Position numbers and translations under genes: made by a program
Shown: positions 36,086 to 44,612 of the stretch, one piece after another
How positions within the stretch are numbered: position 1 is the first letter of the stretch
Layout: every line of letters begins with the position of its first letter
Assembly: GCF_031426495.1 (NCBI RefSeq)
Contig: NZ_JANPLK010000049.1
Coordinates: 124,001-188,000, forward strand
From: Gemmatimonas sp.
GTDB lineage: Bacteria; Gemmatimonadota; Gemmatimonadetes; Gemmatimonadales; Gemmatimonadaceae
Length of the DNA stretch: 64,000 nucleotides
Direction of reading: 5' to 3'
Notes under the pieces: generated by a model
Seen by the model: only the letters and a program-made list of their open reading frames with translations
Database searches by the model: none
Told to the model about the DNA's origin: nothing

Positions 36086-36298
36086 TTATGCAGCGACCTC
36101 GATCACCGTCGCATACGCATGCGGCTCTGGCACAGCCATACCCTCGGCGCGAAGCCCTTCCAGATGAAATTCGATGGCCTCACGCATGGTGCGCTCCACC
36201 GCGTCGCGCGTGGAACCCGTCGCCACACAGCCCAGGACGTCCGGCGCGTACGCCGAGAATCCTGAGGCCGTCTGCTCAACAACGATCAGTAGCTTCAT
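36086..36298 (-). CDS. hicB: HicB-family antitoxin
   Basis: A 70-residue HicB-type protein with the partial RNase-H-like fold seen in these antitoxins: MKLLIVVEQTASGFSAYAPD, then CVATGSTRDAVERTMREAIEFHLEGL. No C-terminal DNA-binding domain is present, so it is the short form. The ATG overlaps the HicA stop (ATGA at 36295-36298), the classical hicA-hicB order. A longer open frame runs into hicA but has no support. Confidence 0.88.
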   Translation of the reverse strand: MKLLIVVEQTASGFSAYAPDVLGCVATGSTRDAVERTMREAIEFHLEGLRAEGMAVPEPHAYATVIEVAA

Positions 36299-36483
36299 GA
36301 CGTCAGCCCTGCCTGCTTGAGGATGCTGTTCAACGTGCCGGGTGCCAGATCGTCGCGCGGATGGCCTGCGACGGTGACCAACCCCGCCTTGGTGGGATGC
36401 TTGTACTGCTGTTGACTTCCCCGCGTTCGCACGAGAAACCAGCCATCGTCGGTCAGCAGGCGAAGTACATCGCGAACCTTCAT
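36295..36483 (-). CDS. hicA: HicA-family mRNA interferase toxin
   Basis: A 62-residue toxin with a double-stranded-RNA-binding-like fold. The pattern MKVRDVLRLLTDDGWFLVR, GSQQQYKHP (catalytic His) and VAGHPRDDLAPGTLNSILKQAGL is typical. It should cleave mRNAs when not bound by HicB. ATG 36483 begins the domain, and the longer upstream frame is rejected. The gene is 61 bases upstream of the convergent-side end of fprA. Confidence 0.9.
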   Translation of the reverse strand: MKVRDVLRLLTDDGWFLVRTRGSQQQYKHPTKAGLVTVAGHPRDDLAPGTLNSILKQAGLTS

Positions 36484-36544
36484 GCAAGCAAGATCGGGCA
36501 GGGCTTCCAGAGGGTCAAGCTGCGGGGCAACCGACCTCGCCCGA

Positions 36545-37936
36545 CTACCCGCGACTTGCCCGGATAATCTCCAGCATCTCGGCCACATTCGTGATCTTCA
36601 CCCGCGGCCGCCCTACGGCCGCTCCGCGTGCCTGCTCTTCCCGGTCGAGCGTCTGCCAATCGCTCCAGCTGGTGACGGTCACCTGCCGTTCCGCGAGCAG
36701 CGCGTCAATCGAGGACACGTCAACTCGGTGTGCAGGAAGGGCGCCGGCCGCGACATCGGCGAGCACCTGCGTCACGGTGTCCGTTGCACACAGCTTATTC
36801 GTGCCGATGATCCCCTGCGGGCCGCGCTTGATCCATCCCGCCACGTACAGCCCCGGCACGGGCGTCGCGCTCCCCACCTGCTCCACCACTCGGCCGTTCA
36901 GGTTTGGCACCACACCGTTTCGCTCGTCGAAGGGCACACCGGGAATGGCCCTCCCCTTATAGCCAACCGAGCGAAACACGACCCCCACTGGCAGCGTGAA
37001 CGTTTCGTCGGTCGCCACCGCGCGCACGCTACCGCGCCCGTCCGATTCGAGGCGATTGCGCACGATGGTCATGCCGTCCACGCGCTCCGTTCCCGACAAG
37101 GCGACGGGTGACGCATTGAAGTGCAGCACCACCTGCCGTGCAGCGCCGGTTCGCGGCCGCGCGGCCCAGTCGCGCAGCACGTCGAGATTCTTGGCCGGGT
37201 TGCGGTCTTCCATAGCCGCCAGCTGCGCTTCGCTCGCTGCATCGAGTTCCAGATCGCGCGGGTTTACCACCACATCTACGCCTTCGAGTTCACCCAGCTC
37301 ACGCAGTTCCGGGGTGGTGCAGGCCGCCTGCACCGGACCACGACGGGCGACGAGGTGAATGGTGTGCACCGCCGCCTGGGCGAGCGCCTGCAGCGCGTGA
37401 TCGGCGAGATCGGTACCCGCGAGCACGCTCGTGGGCTTGGCGAGAATGCGCGCCACGTCCATGGCCACGTTGCCGATCCCCACCACCGCCACCTCGCGCT
37501 GCGCCAAGTCGAAGTGGGCATCGGCGTAGTCGGGGTTCCCGTTGTACCAGGCGACGAACTCCGTGGCGGCATGGCTGCCGGGCAACGATTCACCGGGAAT
37601 ACCAAGCAGGCGGTCGGTATCCGCACCGTAGGCGAGCAGCACTACGTGGTAGCGCTCGCGCAACTCGTCGAGGCTCACGTCGGTGCCGACGCGCACGTGG
37701 CCGAGGTAACGGAACCCCACATGCGAGGCGATGCGGTCGAAGATGCGGGTGACGGACTTGATCTTGGGATGGTCCGGCGCCACGCCGCCGCGCACCAAGC
37801 CAAAGGGCGTGGGAAGGCGGTCGATCAGGTCGATGGCGATATCGGGCGCGGCCTTTTGAAGCGCCTCCGCCGCGTAAAAACCGGCTGGGCCCGATCCGAC
37901 GATCGCGACCCGGACGTTGGCAAGTGGAATGGACAT
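36545..37936 (-). CDS. fprA: Ferredoxin-NADP+ reductase, adrenodoxin-reductase type
   Basis: A 463-residue FAD enzyme that moves electrons between NADPH and ferredoxin. FAD site: VAIVGSGPAGFYAAEAL at 10-26. The family signature PFGLVRGGVAPDHPKIK is complete. NADP site: VAVVGIGNVAMDVARIL, then HLVARRGPVQAACTTPELREL. The C-terminal flavin contact is GLYVAGWIKRGPQGIIGTNK. Length and motifs match mycobacterial FprA and mitochondrial adrenodoxin reductase. It could serve the P450 at 21229, though they are 15 kb apart. ATG 37936 follows a TATTTT hexamer by 7 nt; the open frame continues upstream as antisense of the kinase gene. Confidence 0.93.
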   Translation of the reverse strand: MSIPLANVRVAIVGSGPAGFYAAEALQKAAPDIAIDLIDRLPTPFGLVRGGVAPDHPKIKSVTRIFDRIASHVGFRYLGHVRVGTDVSLDELRERYHVVLLAYGADTDRLLGIPGESLPGSHAATEFVAWYNGNPDYADAHFDLAQREVAVVGIGNVAMDVARILAKPTSVLAGTDLADHALQALAQAAVHTIHLVARRGPVQAACTTPELRELGELEGVDVVVNPRDLELDAASEAQLAAMEDRNPAKNLDVLRDWAARPRTGAARQVVLHFNASPVALSGTERVDGMTIVRNRLESDGRGSVRAVATDETFTLPVGVVFRSVGYKGRAIPGVPFDERNGVVPNLNGRVVEQVGSATPVPGLYVAGWIKRGPQGIIGTNKLCATDTVTQVLADVAAGALPAHRVDVSSIDALLAERQVTVTSWSDWQTLDREEQARGAAVGRPRVKITNVAEMLEIIRASRG

Positions 37937-37981
37937 AAAGCGAAAAATAGCCGAACGACAACGGCGTGGTACCTTCAACGC
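37937..37981. promoter_or_regulatory. Divergent promoters of fprA and a kinase gene
   Basis: In this 45-base gap, TATTTT (37944-37949, minus strand) lies 7 nt before the fprA ATG, and TACCTT (37970-37975, plus strand) lies 6 nt before the kinase ATG. Neither start has a ribosome-binding site. Both arrangements fit leaderless transcription. Confidence 0.4.
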
Positions 37982-39631
37982 ATGCCTGACGACGCATTGC
38001 ATTTCGAGGCCCTCACCGGCGCCGTGCTGCACGACAAATATCGGGTGGGACGTCGTCTTGGTCAGGGTGGAATGGGCGCGGTGTATCTGGCCGAACACCT
38101 CGGGATCGGCCGCGCCGTCGCCCTCAAGGTGGTGCGCCCCGATCTGCTGGCCGATCCCACAGCAGCCGAGCGATTCATGCGCGAGGCGCGGGCCGCCGGT
38201 GGAATTCAGCATCGCCACGTCGTCAATGTCACCGACTTCGGCGTGGATCGGGTGGCCGGCCACGACGTGGCCTATCTCGTGATGGAGCAGCTCCACGGCG
38301 AGACGCTCGAGGCCGTGCTCGAGGCGCAGCCTCGCTTGCCGCTCCCACTCGTCGTCGATATCGTCGAACAGGTATCGGCCGCACTCGCTGCGGCGCACGC
38401 GCGGGGCGTCGTCCATCGCGATCTCAAGCCGGCAAACATCTGGCTCACACCCGACGCACGGGGCGGCTTTCACGTGACGTTGCTCGACTTCGGGATCGCG
38501 AAGCTGCGCGACGATACCTTTGCCCGGCGTGACGCCGTACTGCCGATGGCGGTGAGCACCAACCCGACCGAGCACACCGCTACGCAGGTGGGGGAATCGA
38601 TCGGGACGCCCGCGTACATGTCGCCGGAGCAGTGCGTTGGCGACGACGTCGATCGGCGCAGCGATCTCTATAGCCTCGGCGTCGTGGTCTATCAGATGAT
38701 CGCCGGCACCCTCCCCTTTCGCGGTGACACCCGTGCCTTGTTGCGCGCGCATTTCGTCGCCGAGATCCCATCGTTTCCCCTCGAGGCGGGTGTCCCCGCG
38801 GCGGTGGAGGCGGTGGTGCGACGTGCGCTCGCCAAGGAGCCTGCCGCCCGCTTCGCGTCGGCACCGGCCTTCGCCGCGGCGCTGCGCGCGCACGCCTCGG
38901 GCTTCGGCGAAAGCATGCGACGCGCGTTGGTCATGTTCGCCGAACGTCTGCCAGAGTTGTCCATCCTTGGTGGCTACTTCGCGCTCCCCGGGCTGGTAGC
39001 GACGGTCCTCGGCGTGCTCGGCTCGCAGCTGCCCGGCTTTGCGCAGCCGATCGTCTGGGTGGTGGTGCTCATGACGGCGATGCTGCTCGTGACACCCGTT
39101 GCGATGGCGGGTATCGCCGCGATCTTCGGTGATTTGCGCGAACGGCCGTTCGTCCGGATCGACTGGCGCCGCGTCGCGCGCGCGGTGATCGGCGCGGGTG
39201 ACGGAACGTCACGCGGTGATACGGTGCTGTATGTGGCGTGGGTGCGCACGGCCCTCCGCCGCTATCTCGCGACCAGTCGCGCGACCAAGGGCAACGGCAT
39301 GAAGAACATGCTCACGTTCGTCGACGTGTTCCGACATGGCGGCGCGCCGAGCCCGCCCGAACGGCTTGAGGCGATGGCACTGGTGCTTCCTACGCGCGCG
39401 TTCGCGATCATGGCCTTCGCGCAGATCGGTGCCATGCTGTTGCTTCCCGCCGGTGCGATGTTGGCCGCGCTCGGCCTGACCTCGGCGCTGTCGATCCCGC
39501 CGTCGCGCGCGATGCCGCTGCTGGCGCTCTCGGGCGGCCTCGCGTTTACGGCGGTGTTGTTTCTGCAGGTGTTCATCGCACTGGTAGACGTCATGCTGTA
39601 CGATCTCGCGTACGACATGACGGAGGGCTAG
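37982..39631 (+). CDS. Membrane Ser/Thr protein kinase
   Basis: A 549-residue kinase. Catalytic motifs: GQGGMG (27-32), VALK with Lys49, HRDLKPAN with Asp147, DFG with Asp169, GTPAYMSPEQ. After residue 310 there are four hydrophobic segments in two pairs (about 322-345 and 353-377; about 478-500 and 515-540). They are separated by a basic cytoplasmic-looking loop (residues 380-470) that includes VRIDWRRVARAVIGAG. There is no recognisable sensor domain. Its layout, with a kinase and two pairs of helices, recalls the kinase at 17965, and the two may be distant paralogues. Confidence 0.9.
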   Translation: MPDDALHFEALTGAVLHDKYRVGRRLGQGGMGAVYLAEHLGIGRAVALKVVRPDLLADPTAAERFMREARAAGGIQHRHVVNVTDFGVDRVAGHDVAYLVMEQLHGETLEAVLEAQPRLPLPLVVDIVEQVSAALAAAHARGVVHRDLKPANIWLTPDARGGFHVTLLDFGIAKLRDDTFARRDAVLPMAVSTNPTEHTATQVGESIGTPAYMSPEQCVGDDVDRRSDLYSLGVVVYQMIAGTLPFRGDTRALLRAHFVAEIPSFPLEAGVPAAVEAVVRRALAKEPAARFASAPAFAAALRAHASGFGESMRRALVMFAERLPELSILGGYFALPGLVATVLGVLGSQLPGFAQPIVWVVVLMTAMLLVTPVAMAGIAAIFGDLRERPFVRIDWRRVARAVIGAGDGTSRGDTVLYVAWVRTALRRYLATSRATKGNGMKNMLTFVDVFRHGGAPSPPERLEAMALVLPTRAFAIMAFAQIGAMLLLPAGAMLAALGLTSALSIPPSRAMPLLALSGGLAFTAVLFLQVFIALVDVMLYDLAYDMTEG

Positions 39632-39687
39632 GCCGAAGTACGCGTGCACGCGCGTGCCTCCTCACGCACACCGACGTTTCCACACCC

Positions 39688-40662
39688 ATGCGCCGAATCG
39701 CTCTCGCTCTCGTCAGTCTATCATTGCTGTCCGGCTGTCACCGCCAGATTACGCGGCAGGCCAACGCGCCGCGTAAAGCGGTGTTCATTCTGCTCGACGG
39801 CATCCCTGCCGACGTCGTCGAGCGGGTGGCCACGCCAAACATCGACGCCATCGCCGCGGCGGGTGGCTATGCGCGTGCGTATGTCGGTGGTGCGCTTGGA
39901 ACACCGACCGAGACGCCTACGATTTCAGCGCCGGGCTACATGAGTTTGCTCACGTCAACGTGGGCCAACAAACACAACGTCTGGGGGAACAGCAACCTGT
40001 CCCCCAACTACGCCTTCTGGAACAGCTTCCGCATCGTCGAAGCCGTCGACTCTACGCGCCACACCGCGATCTTCTCCACGTGGCTGGACAATCGCACCGT
40101 GCTGATTGGGGCGGGCCGCACGGGGGCGGGCACCTTCACGCTCGATCACGCCGTCGACGGACTCGAGCTCGACACGGTCGCCTACCCGCACGACAAGGCA
40201 TCACGATATATCCTCGCCATCGATGACCGCGTATCGCGCGATGCGGCGGCGTACATCGCGGCGAAGGGTCCCGACTTGAGTTGGGTATATCTGCAGCACA
40301 CCGACGACGTCGCCCATGCGAACGGTGACAGCGAACCGTTCGATGCCGCGGTGCGCCAAGCCGATGAGTTCGTGGGACGCATCTGGGCAGCGGTGAAGCA
40401 GCGCGAGGCGATGGGTGAGCACTGGATGATCGTGATCACCACCGACCACGGTCGCGATGCCGTGAGCGGCAGAGGGCACGGCGGCAAGTCGGTGCGCGAG
40501 CGCACGACGTGGATCGCGACCAATCGGCCCGGGCTCGATGCGCGATTCACCAGCGGTGCGGCCGCGATCGTGGATATCGCTCCATCCATCCTGCACCACC
40601 TGCGCATCCCCATTCCAGCAGCGGTGGCGAAGGAGATGGAGGGCGTCTCGTTTCTACGATAA
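39688..40662 (+). CDS. Alkaline phosphatase-superfamily lipoprotein (nucleotide pyrophosphatase/phosphodiesterase type)
   Basis: A 324-residue exported enzyme with lipobox LSGC (Cys17). The metal and catalytic residues of type I phosphodiesterases are visible: FILLDGIP (Asp), PTISAPGYMSLLT (nucleophile Thr/Ser region), QHTDDVAHANG (Asp and His), ITTDHGRD (Asp-His) and GRGHGGKS (His). It should hydrolyse phosphodiesters, pyrophosphates or related esters at the cell surface. It stands 56 bases after the kinase stop on the same strand, so readthrough is possible, but no functional link is apparent. Confidence 0.88.
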   Translation: MRRIALALVSLSLLSGCHRQITRQANAPRKAVFILLDGIPADVVERVATPNIDAIAAAGGYARAYVGGALGTPTETPTISAPGYMSLLTSTWANKHNVWGNSNLSPNYAFWNSFRIVEAVDSTRHTAIFSTWLDNRTVLIGAGRTGAGTFTLDHAVDGLELDTVAYPHDKASRYILAIDDRVSRDAAAYIAAKGPDLSWVYLQHTDDVAHANGDSEPFDAAVRQADEFVGRIWAAVKQREAMGEHWMIVITTDHGRDAVSGRGHGGKSVRERTTWIATNRPGLDARFTSGAAAIVDIAPSILHHLRIPIPAAVAKEMEGVSFLR

Positions 40663-40727
40663 GCACGCTCACCCTCTCGTCATCGCCTCGCCGACGGCGA
40701 TGTCGATACGGATGATGAGAACGCGCC

Positions 40728-41660
40728 TTACCGTTTTGGCAGCATCGCCCGGTAGGCGGTGATCGCGTTGATCGTCGTGGTCACGCGCAAGTCGGCCACT
40801 TTGCGGCCGAGCTCCTGCAGCCACGTCAGCGACTCGAACGTGATGCCATTGATCTCCGCCTGCCCGGCCTTCACGCGCTGCGCGAAACGAATCGACTGCG
40901 GATCCGCCAGCGCCATCGTGGCGTCGATGCCGAGCTCCTCGTGCAGTCCGCTGGTGCCGGTGCTCGCGCCGATCTTGATGCCTTCGGGGATCTTGAGTTC
41001 GTTCTGGATGTACGGCTGCACCACACTGGTGTGGTTGTAGAACTCGGGGATGTGCTTGAACCACACTTTGTCCGGACTGTCGGCGTACACTTTCGTGAGT
41101 GAATCGGCCGCCGTCTGCATGCCACGACCGTTACCGCCACTGTCGCCCATGTAGTAGATTTCCTTGAAGCCCATGCTGCGCAGGAAGTTCCCCATGTCGA
41201 ACAGCAGCGCCGCGTATGTCGCCTGCGAGAGCATCGGGCCCGCGCGACCGGGCTGAATGTTGGGCCCGGCATTTCCGGGTTCGAGCGTGACCAGCGGCGC
41301 GAGCAGCGTCTTGCCCATCTTCCGCGCCATCATCTCGCCCAGCAGCTTGATATTGATGTTGTGCTTGTTCATCTGGAGGTTTCCGTCGTTATTCTCGACG
41401 CCTCCCGTCATGATCAACACCGTCGTGTAGCCGTCCTTGATCATGTCGCGGAACTCAGGCTGCGTGAGTTCCTCCAGCCACACGGTGTTGATGCCGTCGA
41501 TGGTGCGCGGCTTGTTCGCCGCCGCCTGCCGCTGAGCCGCCTGACCCGCCTGCGCCGCGCCCCCGGCACTACCTGCACCGCCGGCGCCTCCCGTTACTTG
41601 CGCCGATGCGCTCGCCGCCAGCAGTGGCATCGTCAACAGCACCATCAGTCGTGCTCGCAT
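40728..41660 (-). CDS. Secreted creatininase-family protein
   Basis: A 310-residue exported protein: signal peptide to about residue 20 (ASAQ), a Gly/Ala/Gln-rich linker to 50, then a creatininase-like domain starting VWLEELTQPEFRDMI. The first metal motif, usually GSxEQHGPHLPxxTD, reads GGVENNDGNLQMNKHN. The NGHGGN turn reads GDSGGN, and LHEELGIDATMA follows. Thus several canonical metal ligands are replaced (His to Asn, Asp to His, His to Ser). I recall other secreted relatives with the GDSGGN/KHN pattern, so this is probably a conserved subfamily with its own metal or substrate. Confidence 0.82.
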   Translation of the reverse strand: MRARLMVLLTMPLLAASASAQVTGGAGGAGSAGGAAQAGQAAQRQAAANKPRTIDGINTVWLEELTQPEFRDMIKDGYTTVLIMTGGVENNDGNLQMNKHNINIKLLGEMMARKMGKTLLAPLVTLEPGNAGPNIQPGRAGPMLSQATYAALLFDMGNFLRSMGFKEIYYMGDSGGNGRGMQTAADSLTKVYADSPDKVWFKHIPEFYNHTSVVQPYIQNELKIPEGIKIGASTGTSGLHEELGIDATMALADPQSIRFAQRVKAGQAEINGITFESLTWLQELGRKVADLRVTTTINAITAYRAMLPKR

Positions 41661-41750
41661 GTCATCTCCTGGGGCGGGGCCATGTGCAGTTCAACGAGAG
41701 GTACTCACACGAACGTGCGGCCCGCGTGGGTCGTTGAACAGACGCCGACG

Positions 41751-42743
41751 TTACTTCCCGGTGGACACCCACGCCAGCGCGCGCGAGAACAGCTCCGACT
41801 CGCCCTCAATGCGCTCAGTGGGCTCGATTGGCCCGCGATACACCCGCCCGTCGCGGTCCTGCACCCGAAACGCCGACAGCGAGAACTCGGCGCCGTCCTT
41901 CAACTTCTGCGGCACTAGTCGCATGGGCGGAATGCCACAGGTCGGTGTCCCGAACACCCGCGTGTTGCTGCGCCCCATGAACGCGATGGCCAGCAACTCG
42001 CCGACACCGGCGGTGCCTCCGTCCACCAGCACGGCGATGCGCCGCTTCTGACTCGACAACTTGAACCTGCCGAGGTCTATCTGCAGCTCGTCCCCGTTGG
42101 ACTTGATGGACGATTCGTTGGCGTTGAATGGGACGACATTGTTGGCGTATTGCATCTTGAAGACGGTGCCATCGCCCATGATCGGCGAGAGCCCGATCAC
42201 AGCGGCTGGCAGCGTGCCCATGAAGTACCCGCGCAGGTCGATGATCCAGTGCACGGCGCCGTTGTCGTCACCCGATTTGAGTTTGGTACGTACCGCCACC
42301 GCCGCCTCGCGCTCGGCGCGGATTCCACGGTTGGGCGTCGGCGTCGCCTTCAGATATCCAACATCGGCCGGCACTGACGGCGCGGTGGCAGTGGTGCGCA
42401 CACAACGCGGCTGATCAGGGCCAACGACCTGACCGGAGGCGGAACGGTAGACGGCCCACGGATCGCGGATCTCGACAAGGGCCGCGCGAATGCCGGGGTG
42501 GGCGTCGGTGATCGTCTGCGCGCCGGCGGCGGCCGCCAGCGCCTTGGATTCGACCTGTCCCCAATCCACTTCGTCGCTGCCGACCCGGAACTCACGCAGC
42601 TTGTTGACGAACTGGCGCAGGTACGCTTTGACGTCCGACGCGATGGGCTGGTCTTGCGCCGCAAGCGCACGGGGCGCACTGGCTGCGGCGAGGGTGAGCA
42701 TACCGGCAAGCAACAACGGACGAATGATCAACGGGGCGGTCAT
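41751..42743 (-). CDS. S41-family peptidase-like protein lacking the catalytic serine
   Basis: A 330-residue exported protein with a signal peptide to about residue 29 (LAAQ). The C-terminal half has the S41 (C-terminal processing peptidase-like) core: VHWIIDLRGYFMGT, RRIAVLVDGGTAGVGELLAIAFMGR, and NTRVFGTPTCG. Active relatives read GTASSGE or GTASASE at the nucleophile; here it is GTAGVGE, with Gly in the serine position. No PDZ domain is evident. It may bind peptides without cutting. ATG 42743 is used; an in-frame ATG at 42782 would place 13 hydrophilic residues before the signal sequence. Confidence 0.78.
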   Translation of the reverse strand: MTAPLIIRPLLLAGMLTLAAASAPRALAAQDQPIASDVKAYLRQFVNKLREFRVGSDEVDWGQVESKALAAAAGAQTITDAHPGIRAALVEIRDPWAVYRSASGQVVGPDQPRCVRTTATAPSVPADVGYLKATPTPNRGIRAEREAAVAVRTKLKSGDDNGAVHWIIDLRGYFMGTLPAAVIGLSPIMGDGTVFKMQYANNVVPFNANESSIKSNGDELQIDLGRFKLSSQKRRIAVLVDGGTAGVGELLAIAFMGRSNTRVFGTPTCGIPPMRLVPQKLKDGAEFSLSAFRVQDRDGRVYRGPIEPTERIEGESELFSRALAWVSTGK

Positions 42744-42833
42744 TGTGCGATTTCGGTTCTGCAGTGAGTTCGTTGGCGGCATTCACTCCCACATTCGAAA
42801 TGTAGCCGCGTGCGAACTTCTGCGTACGCAATC

Positions 42834-44504
42834 CTATGCGACGACAGGGAGCGTGAGTCGACATCCGGTTCCAGCAAATTGTATGCGCTGCGCTCCCGAA
42901 GCGGGCACGCGCTCGAAGCTCGGCGCATCGGCGCCAGCGATAGAAAGGCGGAGTGACCATCCAGCCGGCAGCTCGAATGCCACCGGCCTGATACGAACCG
43001 CAACCGCGCCCTGACGAATGCGTTGCGTACCTTCCGTGAGTAGCCGCACGCGCTGCGCCGGATCGACCGACTCCACGTACACGTGGAGCGCTGCCTCCGG
43101 CGCATCCAGCGTCACGTCACAGACGAACTGCGAATCGCCGAACACCGAGAGCGGAGCGTCGAGTGGCGCCGTGCGCCATGACACGACACCACGGACATGC
43201 GCGCGATCGGGCGCGTCGACCGGTCGCGCCAATCCCGTCGTCCATCGCGTGTTTCGCCCGGTCGTGGCGGCGAAGTCCACTGACAGCGATCGCGCATCAC
43301 CCGCCGCTGCATGATCACGCAAATGCGCACCCACGAGGTGCAGCGTGTGTGGCGCGGTGGTCGGCCACTGTTCCGATGACCGCCAGCGCTCGGCTCCAGC
43401 GACATACCACGACACGCGTGGCACCGAAGGCGTCGGCGCCGCGCTGCGCTGAGTCAGGTGACGCCGGAAGAACGCCACCACGGCATCGAGATCGACGGTC
43501 GCACGTTCACTGTTATCGCCACGCAATGGGCTGGCGTTCGTGGTGCCTTCGTGCGCCCACGGCCCGATGAGGGCCTCGCGGACGGGCATCTGCTGTTGCG
43601 CACGCAGCACCGCGTCGGCCGTCGCTCCGTCCCACCAGCTGCCCCAAATAGCGACCACCGCCGTGGATGTCGCCAGCGTTGCCGCATGTCCGGCCGGACC
43701 GAGTGAGTCCGATGGCGGACCATCGGGGCCGAATCGATCGTATCCATGTCGCACGGCGCGTACGCGACCCGCCACGTCGGCCGACGGGCGCTGACGCTGC
43801 ACTTCGCGCAGCACCTCGCCTTTCGGGTCGTCGTCCGTGGGGTGCACACCGTGAATGCCGAGACGGGCGAGTGCTGGAAAGAGTTCAGGTAGCCGTCCGT
43901 GATCCAGCGCATCGACCGCGCGGCTCCACGCGCCGACGAAGCCGACATTGCGCACCTGACCGGGCGCGATGATCTCGTCGACGAGGCTCCATTCAATCTC
44001 ACGGGCCAGGATCGCACGTAAAGCGGGGCGGCCGGCCGTGGCCGATAGCAGCGCCGTCGTGCCCTCGTAGGACACGCCCGTCGCGCCCACCGCACCGTTG
44101 GACCAGCGCTGCGTCGTGATCCAGTCGATGACGTGCCCCATGTCGCGGACCTCGCCCTCGGACCACGGCCAGCGCCACGTGCCTCCCGACGCGCCGGTCC
44201 CACGCGCGTCGGTCACCACTACGCCAAATCCGGCGGTCACGAGTCGCTCGACGATCGCCTCGCGTGGACCCATTGGCACCCGGTCGCGCGAAGTCCCTCC
44301 GCGCAGACGGAAGCTTCGCCAGTATCGCGTTTGGATGAGCACGACCGGGACGCCGCCCTCGGGAATCACCAAGGGTAGGATCACGTCCGCGGCGATCGGA
44401 ACGCCGGCGTCGGCGGCGATCCGTGGGTGCGAAACGGTCGCCGGCGTCGATTTGCAGGCGGCGAACGCGAGAAGAAGGCCGAGGCCGAACACTGACGTCT
44501 GCAC
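42834..44504 (-). CDS. CocE/NonD-family (S15-like) acyl hydrolase lipoprotein
   Basis: A 556-residue serine hydrolase of the X-Pro dipeptidyl-peptidase/cocaine-esterase group. The lipobox is FAAC (Cys about 17). The catalytic domain has VVVTDARGTGASGG, the nucleophile GVSYEG, IWGSWWDG (acid region) and GPWAHEG (His). The C-terminal third is the jelly-roll domain usual in this family (SQFVCDVTLDAPEAALHVYV). It hydrolyses esters or peptides outside the cytoplasm. GTG start at 44504. It is divergent from a PadR regulator across a 108-base AT-rich gap, so repression by PadR is likely. Confidence 0.9.
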   Translation of the reverse strand: MQTSVFGLGLLLAFAACKSTPATVSHPRIAADAGVPIAADVILPLVIPEGGVPVVLIQTRYWRSFRLRGGTSRDRVPMGPREAIVERLVTAGFGVVVTDARGTGASGGTWRWPWSEGEVRDMGHVIDWITTQRWSNGAVGATGVSYEGTTALLSATAGRPALRAILAREIEWSLVDEIIAPGQVRNVGFVGAWSRAVDALDHGRLPELFPALARLGIHGVHPTDDDPKGEVLREVQRQRPSADVAGRVRAVRHGYDRFGPDGPPSDSLGPAGHAATLATSTAVVAIWGSWWDGATADAVLRAQQQMPVREALIGPWAHEGTTNASPLRGDNSERATVDLDAVVAFFRRHLTQRSAAPTPSVPRVSWYVAGAERWRSSEQWPTTAPHTLHLVGAHLRDHAAAGDARSLSVDFAATTGRNTRWTTGLARPVDAPDRAHVRGVVSWRTAPLDAPLSVFGDSQFVCDVTLDAPEAALHVYVESVDPAQRVRLLTEGTQRIRQGAVAVRIRPVAFELPAGWSLRLSIAGADAPSFERVPASGAQRIQFAGTGCRLTLPVVA

Positions 44505-44612
44505 AAGCTTTATGGATATGGGATACTTCTACTATATGCGGTTACATATATGGTGTATGACTTATATTTGAAGGAGAGCAAGACGTTTCGCAACCCTCGG
44601 TTTGGTGCACGG
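44505..44612. promoter_or_regulatory. AT-rich divergent control region of the hydrolase and padR
   Basis: Bases 44509-44570 are markedly AT-rich (TTTATGGATATGG, CTATATGCGG, TTACATATATGGTGTATG), unlike the flanks. The core CATATATG is palindromic, and an imperfect 21-base dyad is centred on it (44541-44561). PadR-type repressors often bind ATGT-N8-ACAT-like dyads in their own promoters. An AAGGAG at 44571 has no start codon at a useful distance. Confidence 0.45.

Noticed and set aside
36545..38893. Possible 782-residue fusion upstream of ferredoxin-NADP reductase
   Set aside because: The extra N-terminal part is the reverse complement of the kinase gene. The reductase starts naturally at its FAD motif at 37936.
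40728..41660. Creatininase-like protein as a novel pseudo-enzyme
   Set aside because: Its altered metal motifs (KHN, GDSGGN) seem to recur in a known group of secreted relatives, so the change is probably a subfamily trait rather than new here.
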